Source: Osedax fenrisi (taxonomy: Eukaryota; Annelida; Polychaeta; Sabellida; Siboglinidae). Taken from it: a stretch of 64,000 nt of DNA. The stretch covers positions 27,227,618-27,291,617 of the forward strand of contig OZ025242.1 of NCBI GenBank assembly GCA_964019155.1. Direction: 5' to 3'. Below, in pieces: positions 26,261 to 37,616 of this stretch. The notes under the pieces are model-generated. The model saw only the letters and a program-made list of their open reading frames with translations, searched no databases and was not told the origin of the DNA. How positions within the stretch are numbered: the first letter of the stretch is position 1; every line of letters begins with the position of its first letter. The translations under genes were made by a program, and so were the position numbers.

Positions 26261-26570
26261 AGGCTGTAAGGAACTATATTTATATCGTATGTACTTATAA
26301 TATATACAGATATATTTACATATATAAGATATATACTATAATCAAGGACGTATGATATACGTCGTATGTCCTTCCTATACTTTTATCTATTTTAACATAT
26401 ATATTTTGGCGGACTATTTACTCAGTGTATTTATATTTTCATTGTTAAATCACTTCCTTCTAATCCCCTAATCATATTTAGGGTTTTACATTCAATGGGT
26501 ATGTTATGGCGTGTGTGCTCTCTTTCGTGTATCCCTTTCGGTCTATACCGCGTAGCTTATATCCACAGAC

Positions 26571-26638
26571 CTAGAGAGAAATTTCTCTCTAGCTCTATGC
26601 TTATATCATCGATATAAAAAACTTTCTTTATATCGATG
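26571..26638. other. Two adjacent palindromes
   Basis: 26571-26592 is a perfect 22-bp palindrome (CTAGAGAGAAA and its inverse). 26607-26638 is an inverted repeat with CATCGATATAAA arms, sharing its stem with 25124-25158. A hairpin at 61262-61292 shares the CTCTCTAGCTCT arm. Confidence 0.7.
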
Positions 26639-26739
26639 CTTATATCCCGTTAATATCACATATATATAATATATTTATATTTATATATATATTAAATATA
26701 TATATTAAATTAATAAAAGTGTATTTAACGCTATTCATA

Positions 26740-27165
26740 GCATGTACACATGACCGTTAATTATTCCTTATTACGGTTTTCTATGATAGAAAATATTATA
26801 TACCAATAAAATCCTTTTGGGCTAATATACGAAGACATTTAGCCGATAAAGGCCATTCGGGCATGCCATGTGTTCATGTTGTGAGTAGATGTTTGCCGCA
26901 CGTGATATTTGAGCTATTTGATTCACTATGTAATTTAATTTCAGTATATATTATTATAGTTATGTTATTATCATATTTCTTTGTTTTTTTTTTTAATACT
27001 TATATATTTTTGTGTGGAATCCTTTCTCGAAAGCATATTGCTATTAAAGGGTTCCTTTTTTACTCATTATTTAACTACATTATATTGTATACATATGCCA
27101 TGTGTATTAATTATTAATTTTTGTATATTATACAAGTAAAATAAATATAATTCATTCATAATATA
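26740..27165 (+). other. Possible LINE 3' UTR fragment
   Basis: Ends in AATAAATATAATTCATTCAT, similar to the AATAAA-plus-CATT tails of LINEs at 16640 and 34290. An 84-codon open frame at 26863-27117 is hydrophobic and unrecognised. Weak evidence. Confidence 0.25.
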
Positions 27166-27637
27166 TTGAATATATATTCAACCTATCCAATACCACCAGC
27201 AAACAGTTACCCACATATACGCATACAGGCCCGTAGCCACGGGGGGCCTGCGGGGGCAAGGCCCCCCCCAGAGATTAGGTAGGCCCCTAGAACTTGTTTC
27301 ATATTAAGTTTTTTTCATATAGTATTTACTAGATATTCAATTATATTTATATTTATTTTTATTTTATAATTTTATTTATATTATATTTATTTATTTATTA
27401 GATGTATGTATGTATGTATGTATGTATGTATAAATGTATGTATGATAGTTATATCAATTATAGCGAGGATCCAATTCAGTATTTATAGTTTGATAAAATA
27501 TTTTATAAAATTATGGTAAATATTAAAAATAAATTTTAATAATTTAATTTCATCTGATCTCGGAAATGTTTGTCGTAAATTTACAAGTTGTAGAGCAATT
27601 TTTGAAATAAAATAAAATATTTACCGATAATATATTA

Positions 27638-27659
<22 letters not shown>

Positions 27660-27669
<10 letters not shown>

Positions 27670-28270
27670 CAAAATAATGCAAAAGTTTTATTGAGTATTA
27701 CTGAGACTTGGTTAACTAACCTACTGATGATTATACTATAGCTTCCCAACTGACCTCTGATTGTATTTAAGTATTGCTTACTAATAGGTCTACATCACAT
27801 CGTCGTGTTGCTTGGCTCTGTTATTCTCATCGGAACTTAAGATTATTTCGTCATCCACCCCATGTTTATCTTCACATGGAATTATGATCTGTAATATTCA
27901 GTTTCATTCATTATTCACCATTATAATTATATTACACTTTTTGATTATTTTAATTTGGCATTATCTCATTCGCTTGATGTTGTTGTACCCCCCATTACTC
28001 TTATCAACCGAACTTATTCTAAGTTTTCCTGGTTTAATAGTGAGCTTATTAAACTAAGGCAAATACTTCGTAGACTACAATGTAAATATGCATCCTCTAA
28101 ATTTGAATCTGATCTTATTTCCTTTAAAGTTTTGGATCGCTTAAGCGTAAATTTACTCTTGTAAATTTACAAGAAAAAACTTCTCTCTACCAAATCGTCA
28201 TACTTTACTGATATTCTCGGTAGTTATGGAATATCTTCTAAACAAGATTATAAATTATCTTTCACCTTAG
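27660..28270 (+). pseudogene. LINE endonuclease remnant, monomer 1
   Basis: Reads ITETWLTN-like, then RRVA.LCYSHRNLRLFRHPPHV in broken frames, aligning with the better-preserved endonuclease of monomer 2 (33670-34710). It joins a piece matching 34920-35100 (ALSHSLDVVVPPITLINRTY), so about 450 bp has been lost relative to monomer 2. Many stops; dead. Confidence 0.65.
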
Positions 28271-28287
28271 TAGGTAAAACCCAGACC

Positions 28288-30306
28288 CAGGGCCGGCTTA
28301 AGCATACTATGGGCCCCGGGCAAAAAAAACGCATGGGCCCCATAATAATTTTATAACATATTAATAGGCTCATTCTATCAATAACTAACATATCTAGGTA
28401 ACTAACATATACAGATCAATATTAAATGTATATAAATAAATTATATATTATTATTATACGTGTAAACAAAATTATGTAAAAATATATAAAATCTTTAAAT
28501 TTGGAGTTTTAAAAATGTTGGTTTTTAATATCTATTTACATGTTTCGTGTGAAGGTGGTCCCCTTTAAGATATTTATAATATATATAGAGGGGGGTCTCC
28601 TTCACTCCCTGTAAATAGGTAGTAAGTTGCACCCTTAAAACCATTGCAATATAATATTTTATAAGTTAATCTAAAAATTAATTAATAAAAAATAAAAATG
28701 ATATAAGTATAATTAAATATATTTACTATAAATATATTTATATTACTCTATTATTATTCTACAAAATGAGTATTATGTATTATATATTAAGTATCAATTT
28801 AATTAATTAGCTTGATTATAAAGATAATGTATACAGGCTTAAAAGTATTTATTGTGTCAGATAATTTCATAGAAAATTATTTATAAATTTAAGTTTCTAG
28901 AAGCTTCTCTCTTAAGTGTAATTATTTGCCATTTAATATAGATATATTCTTATAACAATTTCTACATTTGTATATACATCTAGTCCACCATATATTGTAT
29001 ATATTATTATTCGGATATTCTATTCCTTTGAGGTACATATCAATACAGTATAATATATTTTTAATAACGAATTATCTTATTTACTATTCAATAATTTCTG
29101 ATGTCAGATGATATATATATATATATATTATTTATATAATATAATTAGTAATAACTACATGATTATCTTTTTTATATACTTATCAATTAAAATGTCAAAT
29201 ATTGGTAGAAAATAGTTATTTTGAACTTCTTATATGATGTAAATTCCATATTTGATCATATGTTAACATTATACTAATTATTTGTAATTTATTTTGATTG
29301 TATACTCCAATCAACTCCTCATAATCATTTCTTTTCTCGCCTATATATTTAGGGAGTGTATACACATTTTGTATTACTTCTATTATCTCAATTGAAACTA
29401 ATTGCAACACTTTTCTTATCGACTTTATTCTTCAAAGTAATTAGTTTCACATTTTTCATAAAATTGAAGATTCAAATTCTGGCATTTTATTGAATAAATA
29501 CGTTGACTCTATTAATGTAATTTACGTAAAGTAATACCTACATATATAATATCAGATATAACTTATGTAATAATAGGAAATACACAATATAAAGCATCAG
29601 CTTGTCATGACTATCTTATATTCGATAATGCTCTAAATACAAATTAGTATATGCTTTCTTAAATCTATATGTTAAAATATTATATATTTAGGTTAGCTAT
29701 ATACATTATATTGATTTAGTATGAAAGCACAAATATTGCTGAAATTATAGAAGATTCAACGGCATTTTGCCCAACCAGGTTTAACGAATGCGCAGCTCAG
29801 GGGTCCATATTGCTGATGAGACTATGGTTTATTATAATATCTTGTATTTCATTTAATCTTCCAAACAAATTTCTGGCATTATCATAACCTTGAGCTATAT
29901 AATATTTTATATTTAAAAAAAATTCTAATAAATCATTAGCTAAATATTGATCAATGTGATAATTAATCTCTACGTACATCAATAAATATTAAATAAGAAT
30001 ACCTTAATTGGTATATATGATGACGATTGTTAATTTATCTATATATGATATACCTGAAGTTGAATCTAATCAGTAGACTCAACTGGTATACTATACTATT
30101 TAGAATTTTGTATTTCTTGAATTATTTAGTTCTCTTATTACCTATTCCTATTCTAATTATAATATCGCCATTGTGGGTATTTATATGTAAATATATAACT
30201 GTGGGTGATATCAATATAAACATAAATGTATAAGTATGTACAAGTTGGCTAATTGCAAAAAAAAATCATTTATTATTATATTTAGATTATACATATATAT
30301 GTATAT

Positions 30307-30352
<46 letters not shown>

Positions 30353-31241
30353 TACCAATTTCAATAAATATAAATATAATTTATATCTGTAAATAGTCTA
30401 GTAAAAAAGAGAATCATTTTTTTTACACAATTTCATCAATAGTCATTATTAAAAAAGAAAACTATAAAGCAGAATACTCATATTTGAATTAAAACTACAT
30501 ATACTACACAAATATATGCACTATGAGAAGATAGGAACCTAAATATTTTTTTAATACCAGGGCGTAGATAGAGAAAATCAATTATTTTGAGAAAAATAAT
30601 ATCGAAAATAACAAATTAGTCTTAATTACTATTATACATCTATATATAAAATATCGTTTTCTTTATAATTTATTATCAATATAATTCTTTAATATGTCAT
30701 AAATTATAGTTAAAATATATCTGAATCATATTTAATTTTAATAAAAAACTTTTAAAACTTTAATATTTTTTTCTTTTTTTCTTAATATATAGTAGTTAAT
30801 ATTCCCGTAGCACTTGTCTCTAGTATCATTTATCGCCTTCTAGTTTATCAATCAATTATTTATCAATTCATTTCATACTATATTATCTGACAATTAGATA
30901 TATGTTAGGTGGTCTATATCACATAGACTCTATGTGATAATTATTAGTATTATCTCCAACATCTTTATATACGTGTTGTCACCATATCTTCGTGTAAATT
31001 TCGAAATTTTTTAAAAATCCACTTTTCACATCTTCCTAAATGACTCATATTTAATTAATTTATTATATTATTTTTATTTGTTTCATTAGAATTAATAATA
31101 TATAAGAAAATAGAATATATACAAAAATTAATTTTTGTTATATAAATATTAAAAAAAATGTTTCTCAAATAATTTATGGGCCCCCTAAAATGTCGGGCCC
31201 CGGGCAATTGCCCGGTTTGCCCCCCCCTTGAGCCGGCCCTG
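28288..31241 (-). mobile_element. hAT DNA transposon, 2.95 kb, perfect 8-bp target duplication
   Basis: Ends CAGGGCCGGCTTAAG (28288) and CTTGAGCCGGCCCTG (31241) are inverted, with a second inverted block GGGCCCCGGGCAA just inside. The direct repeat CCCAGACC flanks it (28280-28287 and 31242-31249). The paralogous site in monomer 2 (near 35240-35260) has the uninterrupted equivalent sequence, so insertion is independently confirmed. The interior carries transposase remnants on the minus strand. Confidence 0.9.
29216..29985 (-). pseudogene. hAT transposase remnant (ZMYM1-like group)
   Basis: Two minus-strand open segments, 29797-29982 and 29216-29410. The first has YYIAQGYDNARNLFGRLNEI, resembling the conserved GQGYDGA-N-GK block of ZMYM1/zf-TTF-type hAT transposases; the second (IEIIEVIQNVYTLPKYIGEK) lies where the post-catalytic region would be. 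Both are short and separated by stops, so the gene is dead. The surrounding termini and 8-bp duplication support the assignment. Family-level assignment is from memory of the motif. Confidence 0.55.
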
Positions 31242-31249
31242 CCCAGACC

Positions 31250-32540
31250 AAGCATCTTCCGGACTAATCTGATTTAGTTATGTGTTCATTGTTTACCAAT
31301 TTCTTCCAACAACAAGTTTCTAGCATTATCAATATACTTCTAAACATCAACTCGGCATGACTCAATTCAATATCCACTCATAATCACTGTTCATGTGTTT
31401 CGCTTCCCACACATGACATTGCACTCTCTTTGGTGACATCCTTGAAATCCCCCTTGATCCTATTCCACTCAATCTACTTCTTTCATTATCACCATATTTT
31501 ATTGGACATATCGCGTAAATCATATCTATTATATAATATATTATTCCACGTTCAATGAAATATTCATAGATTATTCCGATTTAAAAAAAACAACTCTTGA
31601 CCAATATAATGTATCAAGTTATCGTCAAATATCCCAGTTATCATCCACAACTAAGATCTTAGAACGAGTTGAGTCCATTCAACTTATTAATTACAGTATG
31701 TGATAATGTAGTATAATGCTATTGTTGATAAATATCAAAGTGCGTATCTTACTTTAATCATTAATGATATTCTCATAGGTTAATCATAATGATATATCTT
31801 GATAATAAAGCCCCATGGGGCTATATCGTATTACTATAGTTATCTAGTGCTTTATATATTCTCGATCATAATATTCTTTATATTGGACTTAATTAAATTG
31901 GAATACACTGTCAAGTCCACAGTTGGTTTATGTATATTGTTTCATCTAGAACATATTCGGTGAATATTAACTTCTCGTTGTATCCTCCTTATTTTAACAT
32001 ACATGGTGTTCCACGAGGCTCTGTTCTTGGCCCTATTTTATTCATTATTTATATTCTTCCTATAGAATCAATTTTCTACAAATATCCTAATATTAACTAT
32101 CATATTTATGCCGATGATCTTCATATATATCCATTTTCTAGTTCTAGTGATTCTGGTCTGATTAAAATATCTATGTTTAATTGTATTACTGATCTCACTC
32201 ATTGGTTCTCTCATAACTCAGGTTCCTTAAATATGACTACAACTAATAAGATAAACCTACTATCATATTCTCAAGACACAGTTAACTGTGGAGAATTCTC
32301 CTCTATCAATCATTCATCTTTTTATACTATCTCTTCCAACTTCTCAATCTATAACTATCCTATGTTTCACTATAACCTCTCTCCTAGACTAATCTCCACA
32401 CATTAATAATATGATACGCACTGATAACTATTTTCTATATAATATTAGAAAATCTCGTTAAAAGCTTACTTTTGCCATGACCAAATGTTTAATTCACTCG
32501 ATTTTATTCAATAAACTTATCTACTAATGTTATTATTGTT
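31250..32540 (+). pseudogene. LINE reverse transcriptase remnant, monomer 1
   Basis: Best segment 31930-32406: YIVSSRTYSVNINFSL, then NIHGVPRGSVLGPILFIIYI and NYHIYADDLHIYPF (the catalytic DD), then ITDLTHWFSHNSGSLN. Upstream pieces near 31800-31925 match DNKAP and the ILD/GLN motif A region with stops. Same LINE as 35640-36420 in monomer 2. Frameshifted and dead. Confidence 0.8.
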
Positions 32541-32878
32541 TACGTTACCTGTTAACCTGGTCATACTGATTTATTTTATTTTATTATATGCATAAATGTA
32601 TATTTATATATTGTATAATATACACACACAGTGTATTTTTATTTATTGTTTATTTATACCATGAGTAATTCCATGATCTCCTATAACCTCGAGGTTATAA
32701 TAGGTCTTGGTAATTCACATTGTGCGTTAATATAAGTAATAGAGGATTCTAGTAAATTACTAGTAGTGATTCTGGTAGTGATATTATTACTAGTATACTG
32801 GTGTATATTCATTACATTTTAGTTTTACAATTTTATGGGGACTTGTCCCCCTGGTATACATTTCTGGCTACGGGCCTG

Positions 32879-33665
32879 CCCCCCCCCCCCCCGTAAAATC
32901 GGATTGGCCCCCCCTGAAATAAGCTAGCCCCCTAAACCTTGTTTCAAATTAAGTTTTTTTCATATAGTATTTACTAGATATTCAATTATATTTATATTTT
33001 TATTTTATAATTTTATTTATATTATATTTATTTATTAGAATGTATGTATTTTAGTATTTTAGACATTATAGTGAGGATCCAATTCAGTATACAGTATAAA
33101 TATATTTATGGTTTTATACAATATTTTCTAAAATTATGGTAAATATTAAAAAATTGTAATTAATAAATATATTAATAAATTAACTAACTATAGTTTACCT
33201 ATCATGAGCAAACAAAAAACAACTATTTGGTTTTCTAACTAAAATAGGAGCAGACAAATTAATAGATCACAGAATAGCAATAACAGAATTAAATATAAAA
33301 CCATGGTTGGGGGATGCAACCCCAATCCCAAACAATAGAACTACAAAATATGAAAAAATAAATTTAAATATCGTCCATCTGATCTCGGAAATGTTTGTCC
33401 TAAATGTACAAGTGCACTTACCATTGTAGAGCATCGTTTGGAAATAAAATAAGAATATTTACCTATAATATGTATATATATACAAAATAAAGCATATTTA
33501 TATCCATTTGTAGATTATAGTACATACACAGTAGATGAAAAGAACGTAAGTGGTTACTACAATTGCAATTCCTCAATGGAAAAAGAAAATAGTTTGATAA
33601 ATGGTCCCAATCATGTGATTCATTATATGAATCACGTAAAAAAAAGATCCAACTGTTGATTGACT
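32879..33665. other. Left arm of monomer 2
   Basis: C-rich junction, then sequence collinear with 27270-27660 of monomer 1, with about 200-270 bp absent from monomer 1. No gene. Confidence 0.6.
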
Positions 33666-33669
33666 ACCA

Positions 33670-34710
33670 GTGCACTCTCCTAAAAAGTATTCTTTTCAAC
33701 TCCTCAATTATAGATCAGTACGAAATAAAGTTGATTTGATTACACAATCTAATTGTTCTATATCTGTTATTACTGATACTTGGTTAACTATTGGTGATTC
33801 TGCTCTAGCTTCCCAACTGACCCCTGATGGTTTTAAAGTATTGCTTGCTAATAAGTATACTTATATATATATATGAATCAGTCAATTATCACTTAGTTAA
33901 TTCTAAATGGTTAAATATGAATCAGAGATCTACTTTCATCTATTTAAAACTGATTTTTAAGGTACTAAAGAATCGTCTTCCGAGTTATTTGATTGACATC
34001 CTACAAGAGGAATCTAAGAAACGCGTCTACTCGATTATTACAAAAGAATAATTATAAGCTAAAGAGATATGGAAAACGTTCTTTCAGTGTAGCTGCAGCC
34101 GACCTATGGAATGAGCTACCTGTAGAACTAAGAACTAATGTAAATTATTCTTATTTTAAATCAAATTTATTGTTATTAATTCGTAAAAATTAATTTTATT
34201 ATTTTCTAATTAACTATTTATATTTGTGTGTATTTTGTTATTTTATATTTTTGTTTACACAATAGAGAACGTCCAACGTTATTTTTGTGTATAAATAAAC
34301 ATTCATTCATATATATATATATATATATATATACATCACATCGTCGTGGCGGCCAAGCTCTGTTATTATCATCGAAACTTAAGCTTATTTCGTCATCTAC
34401 CCCATGTTTCTCTTCATGTGAAATTCTGATCCGTAATATTCAGTTTCCTTCATTATTTACCATTATAAGTATACTTATCTACCGTCCACCTTCATATATC
34501 ATATGGAGTTTCTTAGCTGACCTATCTTCTATTTTAGAATCTTTCACATCAGTTAACACGGTTATTCTAATTGATTTTAATATTCAAATTAATAATGAAT
34601 ATCATGCATCCTTATCTCCGAATAAACTTATATTTGAGTATAACCTAACGCAACATGTTTTCTTTAATACTAACACTAATAGTAATAATATTGATTTTTT
34701 TAATATTTAG
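33670..34710 (+). pseudogene. LINE endonuclease remnant, monomer 2 (interrupted)
   Basis: 33670-33865: SFQLLNYRSVRNKVDLITQS and ISVITDTWLT match the N-terminus of APE-type LINE endonucleases. It is interrupted by a foreign LINE 3' end (33866-34330) and resumes at about 34336 with SHRRGGQALLLSSKLKLISS, then IYRPPS and VNTVILIDFNIQI (the GDFN block, with Gly replaced). Dead. Confidence 0.75.
33866..34330 (+). mobile_element. 5'-truncated LINE 3' end inserted in monomer 2
   Basis: Encodes a LINE ORF2 C-terminus in two frames (LKLIFKVLKNRLPSYLIDIL; KRYGKRSFSVAAADLWNELP), followed by AATAAACATTCATTCAT and a TA-rich tail. Monomer 1 lacks it: there the flanking sequence (CTAATA-GGTC-TACATCACATCG) is continuous at about 27780-27795. 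This defines a clean insertion. Different family from the interrupted LINE. Confidence 0.75.
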
Positions 34711-36620
34711 CTGATTATAATTTAATTTCATATCCCACTCAAAGTTCTCTAATATCTGATCACTTTGCCATATTATTTGATTTTAACTTGCCGGTGATAC
34801 AAATTAATCGACTTTCTAGATCGTTTCAGAAAATATCCTCTATTAATAAACCAATGTGTGTTAACTATGTCTCTATTCAATAAACTTAAAAACAATATAT
34901 CTTCTGATTTGTCTACACTTTTTGATTATTTTAATTTGGCATTTACTTATTCGCTTGATATTTTGGTACCCTCCATTACTCTTATCAGCCGAACTTATTA
35001 TAAGTTTCCCTGGTTTAATATTGAGCTTGTTAACCTGAGGAAACTACTTCGTAGATTACAACGTAAATATGCATCCTCTAAACTTGAATAAAATCTTATT
35101 TCATTTAAAGTTTTCTATCGCTTTACAAGAAAAAACTTCTCTCTACTAAATTTTCATATACACTGATATGCTCGGTAGTTATGGAATATATTCTAAGTAA
35201 GCTTATAAATTATCTTTCACCGTAGTAGGTAAAACTCATACCAAGTGTCTTCCTGCCCAACCTGATTTAGTTATTTGTTCATTGTTTTCCAATTTATTCG
35301 AACACAAAATTTCTAGCATTATCAATGTACATCAACTCAGCACGACTCAATCTCAATTTACATCCACTCATAATCACTGTTCATGTTTTTCTCTTCCTAC
35401 ACATGCCATTGTACTCTCTTTGATGACATCCTTGAAAACCAATTCCCCCTTAATCCTATTCCACTCAATCTACTTCGTTCATTATCACCATATTTTATTG
35501 GACTTATCGCTGAAATCATTCATATGTATCTTATATCATATATTATTCCACTGTGTAATGTCCATACCAAATGAAATATTCATAGATTATTCCGATTTAA
35601 AAAAAACTACTCTTGACCAATCTAATGTATCGTTTGATCTAAGTTATCGTCCAATATCCCAACTATCATCAATATCTAAGACGTCAGAACGAGTTGTGTC
35701 TACTCATACTCAACTTATTAATTACATTATGCCCGGGCATATGGGCCCATTGCTATTGTTGATAAATATCAAAAAGCGTATCTTCCTCATCGTAGTATTG
35801 AAATTGCCCTTACTTTTATCATTAATGATATTCTAATATATCTTGGTAATAAAGCCCCATGCTATCTCATACTACTAAACTTATCTAGTGCTTTTGATAC
35901 TCTCGATATCAATATTCTTTCTATTGGACTTAATGAAATTAGTATACATGGTCAAATCCACAGTTGGTTTATGTATTTTGTTTCATCTAGAACATCTTCG
36001 GTGAAGATTAATTCCTCGTTGTCTCCTCCTTATTTCAACATATATGATATTCCACAAGGCTCTGTCATTGGACCTATATTGTTCATTATTTATATTATTC
36101 CTATAAAATCAATTTTTTTATCAAATATCCCAATATTAACTATCATATTTATGCCGATGATCTTCAGATATATAGCTATTTCCTTGGTCTAGTTATTTTA
36201 GTCTTATTCAAATGTCTATGTTTAATTGTATTACTGATCTCAATCATTGGTTCTCTCATAACTCAATTTCCTTAAATATTACTAAAACTAATACTATCAT
36301 ATTCACAAGACACAGTTCTCCTCTATCAATCACACATCATTTTCTACTATTTCTTCCAACTTCTCAATCTATAACTATATTTGGATTCACTATAACCTCT
36401 CACCTAGACTAATATCCATACATTAATAATATGATGCACTATAGTGCAGTATACAGTGCAGTATATATAGTGCACTATAGTGCAGTATATATAGTGTAGT
36501 ATACTAACTATTTTCTACATAATATTAGAAAATATCGTTTTAAGCTTACCCTTGCCATGACTAAATGTTTAATTCACTCGCTATTATTCAGTAGACTTAT
36601 CTACTGATGTTATTATTGTA
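34711..36620 (+). pseudogene. LINE reverse transcriptase remnant, monomer 2
   Basis: 34858-35091 (LFNKLKNNISSDLSTLFDYF ... RKLLRRLQRKYASSKLE) is the linker between endonuclease and RT. 35640-35800 gives YRPISQLSSISKTSERVVS. 35840-36000 gives a motif A-like LLNLSSAFDTL, where the aspartate preceding SSAFD context is altered. 35971-36192 gives FNIYDIPQGSVIGPILFIIY, and the YADD block near 36150 is in another frame. Multiple frameshifts. CR1/L2-like; same family as monomer 1. Confidence 0.8.
36425..36505. repeat. Short TATAGTGCAGTA tandem repeats
   Basis: Several imperfect direct and inverted copies of ATAGTGCA(G)TATA in the LINE 3' region of monomer 2; absent at the equivalent place in monomer 1. 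Confidence 0.6.
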
Positions 36621-36908
36621 TACCTTGCATGTTAAACTGATCCTACTATTTTTATAATTTATTATATGCATATAAAGTTATGTTTCTATAGTGTATATAT
36701 ACACACATAGTGTATGCTTATATATTGTTTATTTATATCCTGTTTAATTCACATTGTGCGTCAATATAAGTAATAGAGTATACTAGTAAATTACTAGTAG
36801 TGATATTATTACTGGTATACTAGTTTATATTCATTACACTTTAGTCTTAAAATTGTGTGGGGCCTTGCCCCCCTGGTATACATTTCTGGCTACGGGATTG
36901 TACGCATA

Positions 36909-37410
36909 CCCAAACAAAACCAGCTCTACAACAATAATGGCAATTAAATATTTCATTATCAAAATGTGCTGTTATGACTTAAGGGAAGGTTACTCCATCT
37001 AAATAATATTCTAATAATATTCAATTAGAAAACATTAATTTGTATAAAGATTAAGGAATAGAATTTAAGAATAACTTTTTATTTAATAAACATATTGATT
37101 ATATTTGTAAAAAAAAGCTTATTTTTCTTTGAATTCAATTTGTAGATGCATTACTACAAAATTCCTTAGAGCATTATTAAGTGCATATAAATGCTATAAA
37201 AATCCTATACAATTTATGGATGATCACAAGAATCCAACAGCAACACTGCAATGCAAGGACATGAACTTTAACTTAAATATACTGCGCGCGCGCGCAACAT
37301 AGTTTGCTATAGGCTCGTTACATTCAGTGATGAGTTATGCATTTAAATGATTTGCAATATAATTTATATTCATACGCGATTATTCAGATATAATACGCAT
37401 ACATGTATAT

Positions 37411-37460
<50 letters not shown>

Positions 37461-37523
37461 ATTCGGTGGGCTCGAATAGTGGTTCTTAATGTACACGTGG
37501 CCATTGAAAGTGGTAGTCCTATA

Positions 37524-37579
<56 letters not shown>

Positions 37580-37616
37580 AATATAATATATATATATATA
37601 TTATACATAAATAATT
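36909..37616. other. AT-rich DNA between hAT dimer and satellite
   Basis: (TA)n at 37421-37455 and 37521-37600; a GCGCGCGCGC run at 37284-37293. No gene seen. Confidence 0.5.

Larger units (their letters stand above)
27226..36900 (+). mobile_element. Tandem dimer of a hAT-ended element carrying a decayed LINE
   Basis: Outer ends CAGGCCCGTAGCCA (27226) and TGGCTACGGGATTG (36900) are inverted and directly flanked by the 8-bp repeat TACGCATA (27218-27225 and 36901-36908), the hAT signature. An internal junction at about 32878 (TGGCTACGGGCCTG followed by a C-run) marks the end of monomer 1 and start of monomer 2. Both monomers share the left arm (CTAGATATTCAATTATATTT), the block AGTGAGGATCCAATTCAGTA, and the same LINE interior in the same orientation. 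No 8-bp duplication separates the monomers. Monomer 1 contains a later hAT insertion (28288-31241); monomer 2 a later LINE 3' insertion (about 33866-34330). Confidence 0.7.

Noticed and set aside
26863..27117. 84-codon hydrophobic frame as a membrane protein
   Set aside because: Composition follows the AT-rich sequence; no homology seen, and it lies in what may be a LINE 3' region.
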